The notes under the pieces are model-generated. The model was not told the origin of the DNA. It saw only the letters and a program-made list of their open reading frames with translations, and did not search any database. DNA of 11,063 bases from CAZPMO01 sp964587515 (GTDB taxonomy: Bacteria > Pseudomonadota > Alphaproteobacteria > MPNO01), in the NCBI GenBank assembly GCA_964587515.1, contig CAZPMO010000165.1, forward strand, positions 1 through 11,063, given 5' to 3'. Positions 6,172 through 11,063 of this stretch are shown in pieces. Every line of letters starts with the position of its first letter. The first letter of the stretch is position 1. Position numbers and translations under genes: made by a program.

Positions 6172-7431
6172 ATGGGAAAAATGAAAGACCAAGCCAGATA
6201 CATCAGAGTTCCGTTTGAATGTAAAGACGACGCCAAAAAAATTGGCGCACGTTGGGACGCGACAAACAAGTGCTGGTTTATCCCGTTCGGTGTGGATCCA
6301 ATGCTGCTACGCCAATGGTGGGCGTATATTGACTGTCCGTATGAAGAGAAAGATGACGCAAGGAAGCTTGGTGCCAGGTGGGATAAGAACTTGAAGAGTT
6401 GGTATGTGCCTACAGGCGTGGATTTCAATGACTTTGAAAATTGGTGGCCTGCCTGGGTGAGCGAGAGAGTGGAGCTACCCGAACAAGGAGCGGAAGAGAT
6501 TCGGTGGCATGAAGTAGATGGCGAACTAGGGGGCAGATACACGTTTTCTTTTTCTGAGGATTACACGAAATCAGGCGGCACGGCTCAAGTTTTCTTTGGC
6601 TGGAGAATTGATAGAGATAGCGGAGAAGTTGAAGATGGTGAAATACCAACAGTCGCGATCAAAAACTTCTATATCGACGATGGATCTCTCGATTTCACGA
6701 TGTTCCAGAGAGAAGTTGACGCCCTAAGGAAATTGAACGGACATCCAAATGTCGTTTCGTTGATTGACTATGGGTTTGACACTGTAGATCGGACATTCTT
6801 TATAGTGACCGAATATATTCAGTTTTCCTTAGCAGATATTCTGAGCATAGGTAGAGGAGATACAATTACCTACCTAGGTGAGAAAATTTCAGGAGTTGAA
6901 GAAGAGGAAGAGGACAAATCGCAAACGTCTCCTGAAGAAAATTGGAAGGAGGCAGCTGGTTTGCTGGAGCAAATTTTGCTAGGACTAGTCCATTCTCTTA
7001 AAAGCGGCATCTACCACAGAGACCTGAAACCAGGAAACATTCTTTGTGCTATCAACGGCGCTAACGACATCGAGGTCAAGTTGTGTGACTTTGGAATTGC
7101 CACAAAGGCACAGGGGAAAAGTGGAGAAAAGACGGTCAGCTTCATAGGCACAGAAACTTACACACCTCCCGATCATAAGAGCAGCCACAAATACCCAGGT
7201 GCTAGAGATGTATATTCCTGGGGTGTAATTGCAATTGAAGCGTTATCTGAGCAACACTTGGAAGATAGGCAAGCTGTGGAAACAGCACTTGAAAATGAAG
7301 TAAAGCCTTATTTCCCAGTTCCAATAGGCACCCTTCTCGAAAAATGCATTTCCGTTAATCCGTCAAAGCGGCCCAAAAATGCAAAGAGCGTACTCAAGAA
7401 GATTTCAGAACTAAATACGGCGATAAGCTAG
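6172..7431 (+). CDS. Ser/Thr protein kinase with two N-terminal DUF5710-type repeats
   Basis: Encodes 419 residues from ATG at 6172 (ATG at 6181 is an equal alternative; neither has a strong ribosome binding site). Residues 10-50 and 52-92 are two copies of a DUF5710-type unit with the core D-D-A-(K/R)-K-(I/L)-G-A-R-W-D followed by K-x-W-(F/Y)-(I/V)-P. The unit occurs in proteins linked to DNA processing and mobile elements, but its role is unknown. Residues ~122-415 are a Hanks-type kinase: Gly-rich loop GGTAQVFFG (135-143), Lys 164 in VAIK, HRDLKPGN (282-289), DFG (306-308), GTETY near the activation loop, DVYSWG and a late Arg-Pro. The usual APE reads PPD. An acidic run of five Glu (~243-247) sits in an insert before the catalytic loop. 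All key catalytic residues are present, so it should be active; there is no membrane segment, so it is cytoplasmic. Confidence 0.9.
   Translation: MGKMKDQARYIRVPFECKDDAKKIGARWDATNKCWFIPFGVDPMLLRQWWAYIDCPYEEKDDARKLGARWDKNLKSWYVPTGVDFNDFENWWPAWVSERVELPEQGAEEIRWHEVDGELGGRYTFSFSEDYTKSGGTAQVFFGWRIDRDSGEVEDGEIPTVAIKNFYIDDGSLDFTMFQREVDALRKLNGHPNVVSLIDYGFDTVDRTFFIVTEYIQFSLADILSIGRGDTITYLGEKISGVEEEEEDKSQTSPEENWKEAAGLLEQILLGLVHSLKSGIYHRDLKPGNILCAINGANDIEVKLCDFGIATKAQGKSGEKTVSFIGTETYTPPDHKSSHKYPGARDVYSWGVIAIEALSEQHLEDRQAVETALENEVKPYFPVPIGTLLEKCISVNPSKRPKNAKSVLKKISELNTAIS
6199..6447 (+). repeat. Tandem duplication encoding two DUF5710-type units
   Basis: Two units of 41 codons with a 42-codon period (6199-6321 and 6325-6447) encode clearly related protein sequence. 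Shared residues include Y-I at the start, C or V before P-(F/Y)-E, K-D-D-A, G-A-R-W-D, K-x-W, P-x-G-V-D and a final W-W. At DNA level the copies have diverged considerably, so the duplication is old or the copies have different roles. Confidence 0.8.
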
Positions 7432-7576
7432 CTATCGTATAGCCTATGAACGCAACGGTTCTTCCACTTAGTTCATTTCACTAGTTTCATTGGCAAGAGC
7501 CGCCGTGATATTGAAATTTCCTTCAGGTAAACATTCTGATGGATATGGTCAGAGCAAGGTGACTTCAGGTACAAGT
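7432..7576. other. Intergenic gap between convergent kinase and helicase genes
   Basis: This 145-base gap separates two converging genes. GCTAT-CGT-ATAGC at 7431-7443, right at the kinase stop, can form a 5-bp hairpin but has no T-run. GTACAA and TTGTAC (7569-7574 and 7585-7590) form a 6-bp inverted repeat overlapping the helicase 3' end. Neither is a convincing terminator. A + strand frame at 7490-7675 here shows no coding character and runs into the helicase gene. Confidence 0.3.
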
Positions 7577-9247
7577 TCAAAGAATTGTACTTTCACAAGC
7601 CTTCTTTATTGCCGACTTATTCTTTCGAAACCCGATCAGCGTAGATGCTCGATACCTAGTCATACTGAAATCTAGTCGAAAGTGACTGGGCAAAGATGCA
7701 AACTGCTTACCTGTTGGTTCTTCATGTAACCACGATTTAGATTTGTAGACCGTATCTTCTGTCTCAAATGCATTGAGCCAGTCATCAGCTGATGCGAGGC
7801 ATTGTACTCTGTCGCCCCTAGAAAGAACCTCGACTTGATCCGAGTGGTTCCCTCCGAGCGCAATCCATGTGTCCTTATATGAAAATACCCCTCCCCATGC
7901 ATTGAACCCACTGGAATAGTATGATTTCCCGTCCAAAAACAGATCGACCCACTGAAAATTTGATCTGTCCAACAAATTGATCTCGACCATTTCTACGTGT
8001 GAAAGAACGGTTTTTTCTCGCCGACTGCCACTCGCAATGGTTTCAAATACATGCCCGCACAACGGACATTCTCGGGATGAGATCGGTATTTCAGACTCAC
8101 AGCTAGGACAATCCATAGCCAAGTCAGCGTACTTTCCCTCATTACCGTCCAGATCTACATCCTGCTCAAGACTGCCATGCAGGAGCGATGAAATCCCGAA
8201 ATCCAAAACTATGCAGTCTCTTTTTTGCACGTCTGGAAATTCTCTGTGGTCAACGGTACGCAAGCCTCTTCCCACCATTTGAATCATTGTAGACATTGCC
8301 GAGCTTGGTCGTAGAAGGACAATGCAACTTGTAGGCGGATAATCCCAGCCTTCGGTGAGAACAGCGACATTAACGACAACCTGGCTGTCTCCCGAATAAT
8401 ACCGCTCAAGAGCCTGAGCTCTTTCTTTCTTCGAAAGCTCTCCAGTTACTAGTTCACACTTAATCCTTTGGTCTTGAAACGCTTGGTGAACGCCCATTGC
8501 ATGTTCAACTGTGGAGCAAAAGACGACAGTTTTTCGCCCTTCCCCCTTCTCCTTCCACTGCTCAACCACAGCATCATTAATTGGCTCTCTGTTCATAATT
8601 TCGTTTACAGCCCCCATATCAAAGTCGCCTGCAACCTGTCTAATGCCCCTAAGTTTTTGTTGGGCACCAACATCGACAATGAACGTCCTCGGAGGCACAA
8701 GGTGACCAGAACGGATCAATTCACCGACGAATATTTGATCCGCTACGTTTGAGTAATTCTTTCTCAAACCTTGCCCATCGCTGCGGTTTGGTGTGGCTGT
8801 AAATCCAATATGCTTGAGTGTTTCAGACCCTTCTCTGACTTTTTCGATGATCGCCATATAAGTGTCTGACGTGCTGTGGTGTGCTTCATCTATGACCAAG
8901 AAATCAATTTGAGGGATCTGATCCAAATTTGTCTCTCTTGAAAGAGTTTGAACCATGGCAAAGACGACTTGCCCACTCCAATCTTTCTGGTCAGCATTGA
9001 TAATCGAGGTTTTGATAGAGGGGTTTATGGTACGAAATTTTTCGGCATTCTGCGCCGTCAGTTCATCCCTATGAGCTAAAACCAAAGCTCTCTTTCCAGA
9101 TTCCCGTTCGATCAATCTTCCGAGTAGGTGACAAAATAAAACAGTCTTTCCCGCACCTGTTGGAGCAATGCCGAGCGTATCATCATACTTTTCAAGTGAA
9201 CCAATAATTCGTTGCAGGAACAATTCCTGACGCGGTCTCAAGATCAT
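7577..9247 (-). CDS. SF2 DEAH-box helicase with zinc ribbon (COG1061/SSL2-like)
   Basis: Encodes 556 residues. Motifs in order: Q-like RPRQ (4-7), Walker A APTGAGKT (28-35), Ia LAHRDEL (57-63), DEAH (120-123), TATP (150-153), IV VVFCSTVEHA (241-250), V LTEGWDYP (297-304) and VI QMVGRGLR with its Arg fingers (323-330). A zinc ribbon follows (C380, C383, C394, C397). The C-terminus, about 420-556, includes SWLHEEPTGKQ and MTRYRAS, features I associate with helicases of this group carried by prophages and integrative elements. Expected activity is ATP-driven DNA unwinding or translocation. The ATG at 9247 lies 13 bases after the stop of the zinc-ribbon gene, so the two are probably co-translated. 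All core motifs look intact. Whether it serves replication, repair or defence cannot be told from sequence. Confidence 0.9.
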   Translation of the reverse strand: MILRPRQELFLQRIIGSLEKYDDTLGIAPTGAGKTVLFCHLLGRLIERESGKRALVLAHRDELTAQNAEKFRTINPSIKTSIINADQKDWSGQVVFAMVQTLSRETNLDQIPQIDFLVIDEAHHSTSDTYMAIIEKVREGSETLKHIGFTATPNRSDGQGLRKNYSNVADQIFVGELIRSGHLVPPRTFIVDVGAQQKLRGIRQVAGDFDMGAVNEIMNREPINDAVVEQWKEKGEGRKTVVFCSTVEHAMGVHQAFQDQRIKCELVTGELSKKERAQALERYYSGDSQVVVNVAVLTEGWDYPPTSCIVLLRPSSAMSTMIQMVGRGLRTVDHREFPDVQKRDCIVLDFGISSLLHGSLEQDVDLDGNEGKYADLAMDCPSCESEIPISSRECPLCGHVFETIASGSRREKTVLSHVEMVEINLLDRSNFQWVDLFLDGKSYYSSGFNAWGGVFSYKDTWIALGGNHSDQVEVLSRGDRVQCLASADDWLNAFETEDTVYKSKSWLHEEPTGKQFASLPSHFRLDFSMTRYRASTLIGFRKNKSAIKKACESTIL

Positions 9248-9260
9248 AACCTGACCCTAT

Positions 9261-9884
9261 TCAAGCCTTCAGCCACTCAGGTTCTGTCAATTCCAAAGGT
9301 GGGGAAGCTTTGACGGCAGGAACGAAATATCCATTTTCTATCATCAGGTCGTATTTTTCATCGCCAGCACCAAGAACTTTAGAAAGTACGTTTTCGTCTC
9401 GGCCTTGTTTGTTTTGAGCCACGCCAACCACGCCTACGAATGCAATACCATCGAGAACGTCATAACTCTCAATAACCCTCCCGAAAATAGCGCTTCTCGA
9501 CATATCATGAGGAGATAGCCCTTGGGATGAATTTAGGATGCCTCGTATAGTATCTCGGCCGATGTCCACCCATCGATCACCTTTGAGACTGGAAATTCCG
9601 ATTGGCATAGAGAATTTCTTGCCTATCTGGTCTCCAGAAATCACTCTTACAATTCCCCTCAAGTAGATATTCCCGCTTTTCGCTTTGGAGGCGATTCCTC
9701 CGTCCAAACACAATTCACTGTCGTCATGCCCACCATGCCTAATTTCAAGCTGTAGCACCGCTGTTGTTGCTTCTGGGATGAGCGCATCTTTTGCACAATA
9801 GGGGCAGGAAATCCCTCTATTATTCTTTTTGTAATATGGACGAGCGCACTTTCGGCACCTAACTTTTTTTCCTCTATCAGCCAT
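9261..9884 (-). CDS. Zinc-ribbon protein, possible DNA-binding partner of the helicase
   Basis: Encodes 207 residues from the ATG at 9884; the adjoining TTG at 9887 could add one residue. The N-terminus is a basic zinc ribbon with C10-x-x-C13 and C27-x-x-C30. The remaining part has repeated strand-rich segments (AVLQLEIRHGG, NIYLRGIVRVISGDQIGKKF, AIFGRVIESYDVLDG, IAFVGVVGVAQNKQGRDENVLS). The pattern of a strand, G-x-x-x-G-K-K-F, and a later strand ending in N-V-L recalls phage SSB-like proteins of the DUF669 type, which often stand next to SF2 helicases. This is a resemblance in layout only. It is the first gene of a two-gene unit with the helicase, so a single-strand-binding or loading role is a reasonable inference. 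Confidence 0.75.
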   Translation of the reverse strand: MADRGKKVRCRKCARPYYKKNNRGISCPYCAKDALIPEATTAVLQLEIRHGGHDDSELCLDGGIASKAKSGNIYLRGIVRVISGDQIGKKFSMPIGISSLKGDRWVDIGRDTIRGILNSSQGLSPHDMSRSAIFGRVIESYDVLDGIAFVGVVGVAQNKQGRDENVLSKVLGAGDEKYDLMIENGYFVPAVKASPPLELTEPEWLKA

Positions 9885-10035
9885 CAATTACATCCAGGCG
9901 TTTTCCACCGTCTGCCCCTTGAAAGAAAATTTTCAACTGTTTTCACATAAATCGTATTTACTGGCTTAGTTGATAAACACATCCTAAGTAATTCAATCTA
10001 TTAGATCATAGCTATTTAGCAAAATTAAGCGCCAC
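9885..10035. promoter_or_regulatory. Divergent AT-rich control region
   Basis: This 151-base gap separates the - strand zinc-ribbon/helicase unit from the + strand nuclease gene, so it must hold promoters in both directions unless one is missing. It is AT-rich throughout. A TTGATA at 9969-9974 could be a -35 box for the + strand gene, but no well-spaced -10 box was found. The clearest structure is the inverted repeat at 9919-9936, listed separately. Confidence 0.35.
9919..9936. promoter_or_regulatory. Candidate operator: TTGAAA-6-TTTCAA inverted repeat
   Basis: TTGAAAGAAAATTTTCAA is a dyad with arms TTGAAA and TTTCAA around an AT-rich centre. It lies 35 bases upstream of the zinc-ribbon gene start in the divergent region, where an operator would be expected. 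AT-rich dyads of this size also occur by chance, and no regulator gene is visible in the window. Confidence 0.25.
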
Positions 10036-10674
10036 ATGACAATTTTGTGCAACCAACGCTCTCCAAGAAGACAGGATAAATTTGATAAGCTCCTTATCGA
10101 TTACTCCAAAGAAAGACCATTTGAGGGTTGGAGCTATGACCAACTTTTTCGATGTATGGATGCAGCACTAACCTTCAACCCAATTAACATCGAGATATGC
10201 ACTCTGATTTTGGATGAAGCAAATTTGGCAGGGCACAACACAAAGAAATTTCAAGAAAAGGTTCGCGACTTAGGCGTGAAGGACATCTCCTGGTTGCGCG
10301 GAGCTCGTAGTCGAGTTCAAAGCCTCATGGAGGAGTTTGGAGGGCCAGTCAAAAAACCAAAAAATTGCAAGCTTTACTTTATTTTACTGACTACGGAGCG
10401 TAGCACCCCAGTTCCATGGGGTGTTTACATAGGCCAGACCTCAAGAAAAATTGAGGACCGATTTGCTGTACATTTGGATCCAAGCGACCCAAAGGGTTCT
10501 TCTAAGGTCCGAAAAAAGGGTTGGCAGCTGTTGTACTCCCTCTCTTCTGTCGTACCGTCGATGTCTCGCGAAGAAGTACTAGAATTCGAAAGGCTGACCA
10601 TTGATTCTCTACGAGGTAAACTCGAAAGAAAGTCATTGAGAAAGCTATCTCCAAATAGAGTGAAGGGTGGTTAA
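10036..10674 (+). CDS. GIY-YIG-type nuclease
   Basis: Encodes 212 residues from ATG at 10036, with only a weak upstream ribosome binding site. The C-terminal half fits the GIY-YIG fold. KLYFILL (112-118) stands where the GIY strand would be, and Y-I-G at 131-133 is followed by QTSRKIEDRFAVH, giving the usual Arg and His. A Glu at 183 or 185 in EFERLTIDSLRG stands where the metal-binding Glu is expected. GIY-YIG domains cut DNA with one metal ion and occur in UvrC, homing endonucleases and restriction enzymes. The N-terminal ~105 residues are helical and unrecognised, and may provide DNA or partner recognition. The first motif is degenerate (LYF for GIY), so activity is likely but not certain. 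It is divergent from the helicase unit and may be a stand-alone cargo or selfish gene. Confidence 0.75.
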   Translation: MTILCNQRSPRRQDKFDKLLIDYSKERPFEGWSYDQLFRCMDAALTFNPINIEICTLILDEANLAGHNTKKFQEKVRDLGVKDISWLRGARSRVQSLMEEFGGPVKKPKNCKLYFILLTTERSTPVPWGVYIGQTSRKIEDRFAVHLDPSDPKGSSKVRKKGWQLLYSLSSVVPSMSREEVLEFERLTIDSLRGKLERKSLRKLSPNRVKGG

Positions 10675-10701
10675 CTTTCCCCACCAGCACAAAATTGACT
10701 T

Positions 10702-10714
10702 ACCTACAGTAGGT
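10702..10714. repeat. 13-base perfect palindrome at the edge of a broken gene
   Basis: ACCTAC-A-GTAGGT has two perfect 6-base arms around a single centre base. It contains the TAG that stops the HAD-type fragment on the - strand and lies 27 bases after the nuclease gene stop. Its position on the boundary between AT-richer and GC-richer DNA makes it a candidate recombination or insertion scar. It has no T-run on either side, so it is a poor terminator. Confidence 0.35.
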
Positions 10715-10826
10715 GGAAAGCCAGAGCGCCGGAAGCTATCTCGAACTCTGTAGAGCCACGAGCGGTCGCCCGTCCCGTTCTCCTGAGGACCACGCCATCC
10801 AAATCCAAATAGAGTTTCGTTTTCAT
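10704..10826 (-). pseudogene. N-terminal fragment of a HAD-superfamily protein
   Basis: Read on the - strand from ATG at 10826, 40 codons begin MKTKLYLDLDGVVLRRTG and continue to FEIASGALAF before a TAG at 10704-10706. LYLDLDGVV is the HAD motif I, with the nucleophile Asp at 8 and the second Asp at 10. The following R-R-T-G and F-E-I-A-x-G-A-L-x-F are typical of small HAD proteins that then continue for 100 or more residues through motifs II-IV. Nothing like those motifs follows in any frame; the next sequence is the tail of the nuclease gene. A ribosome binding site (AGGAG, and AAAGG further up) precedes the ATG. So the gene lost its 3' part by insertion or deletion at about 10705-10715. 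Confidence 0.6.
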
Positions 10827-11063
10827 GCGCTCCTGACCTTTCTCCAGCAGATCGTAGTGGTGGGCGGCGCGACTGGGCTAACAACCGCGCCGCACGCCTT
10901 ACTCGCTGTTTCTCACCTTGATGCCGTTCCGCTTGAATGCCGTGAGTAGCGCCTCGACCTTTTCGTCACGGGTCATTCTCGGTGTGAGCCTCGCTATGAC
11001 GGCGGGCTTGATGGTTGCTGGATCAGGAACCGGTCCGGGGGGATCTGAAGATCAAAGACGACG
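10827..11063. other. GC-rich flank with little recognisable content
   Basis: This stretch is clearly GC-richer than the rest (39 of 60 bases G or C in 10981-11040) and seems to share orientation with the HAD fragment on the - strand. A frame open from the window end to a TAG at 10994 gives about 22 residues (VVFDLQIPPDRF...), possibly the tail of a gene starting beyond the window. I see nothing else except the small frame listed separately. A + strand frame at 10713-10949 lies opposite and has no coding character. Confidence 0.3.
10899..10976 (-). CDS. Possible very small gene or gene remnant upstream of the HAD fragment
   Basis: Read on the - strand, ATG at 10976 opens 25 codons (MTRDEKVEALLTAFKRNGIK then VRNSE) ending in TAA. 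The composition is protein-like: a charged amphipathic helix followed by a basic tail. The same frame stays open for about 21 more codons upstream, so this may be the end of a longer protein whose start was lost or uses another codon. It lies 72 bases before the HAD start in the same direction. Too short to judge. Confidence 0.25.
   Translation of the reverse strand: MTRDEKVEALLTAFKRNGIKVRNSE

Noticed and set aside
7431..7443. Hairpin after the kinase stop as a terminator
   Set aside because: The stem is only 5 bp, AT-containing, and no T-run follows.
8468..8752. 94-codon + strand frame inside the helicase
   Set aside because: It is antisense to conserved helicase motifs IV and V, so it is a shadow.
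2332..9247. Zorya defence system (ZorA/ZorB plus helicase)
   Set aside because: ZorA has a long cytoplasmic coiled tail and ZorB an OmpA-like peptidoglycan-binding domain. Here the channel protein is only 172 residues, the partner looks ExbD-like, and the helicase is a separate, oppositely oriented zinc-ribbon type.
10645..10884. 79-codon - strand frame over the HAD region
   Set aside because: It is a different frame from the HAD motif frame and reads through into the nuclease 3' end without protein-like features; the HAD frame starting at 10826 explains the region better.
10713..10949. 78-codon + strand frame at the right end
   Set aside because: It lies opposite the HAD fragment, has no ribosome binding site and no recognisable motif.
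1..11063. CRISPR array, tRNA-associated att site, transposase or integrase
   Set aside because: I saw no regularly spaced direct repeats, no tRNA cloverleaf and no integrase or transposase motifs on either strand.

Overview
The window reads as accessory DNA from a Gram-negative bacterium. The Gram-negative call rests on signal peptides, candidate lipoproteins, an ExbB/ExbD-type inner-membrane pair and a periplasmic lytic transglycosylase. A proteobacterium, perhaps an alphaproteobacterium, is my best guess from gene style, but no marker gene proves it. Most of the window looks moderately AT-rich. The last ~250 bases are clearly GC-richer (about 65% in the 60 bases from 10981) and look like a different sequence compartment.

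Region 1 (1-6076, + strand) is a tight run of ten reading frames, the first cut by the window edge. Junctions overlap or are nearly abutting (a 16-base overlap, several ATGA or GTGA start/stop overlaps, gaps of 3-13 bases). In order: the tail of an unknown protein; a putative lipoprotein; a secreted helical protein; a small secreted protein with two cysteines; a short four-helix MotA/TolQ/ExbB-like membrane protein; an ExbD/TolR-like protein with one membrane helix carrying the key Asp; two single-anchor proteins with basic Pro/Lys-rich stretches; an SLT-type lytic transglycosylase; and a second putative lipoprotein. I infer an ion-driven trans-envelope machine: an ExbB/ExbD-type motor, TonB/TolA-like transmitters, a peptidoglycan-cutting enzyme to make room in the wall, and lipoproteins at the outer membrane. 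No gene can be named as tol, exb or mot, and the set as a whole is not one I recognise.

Region 2 (6077-10674) holds four genes in a different arrangement. A + strand gene with its own candidate promoter encodes a Ser/Thr protein kinase carrying two tandem DUF5710-type repeats at its N-terminus. Facing it on the - strand is a two-gene unit: a small zinc-ribbon protein followed by an SF2 DEAH helicase with its own C-terminal zinc ribbon. Divergent from that unit is a GIY-YIG-type nuclease. This content is typical of mobile-element cargo or defence islands, but a joint function is inferred only.

Region 3 (10675-11063) has no intact gene. On the - strand it holds the first ~40 codons of a HAD-type protein (LYLDLDGVV, DxD motif). 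The frame ends at a stop inside a perfect 13-base palindrome, beyond which lies the AT-richer nuclease gene. This looks like a broken host gene at an insertion or deletion boundary. I saw no tRNA, rRNA, CRISPR array, transposase or integrase.
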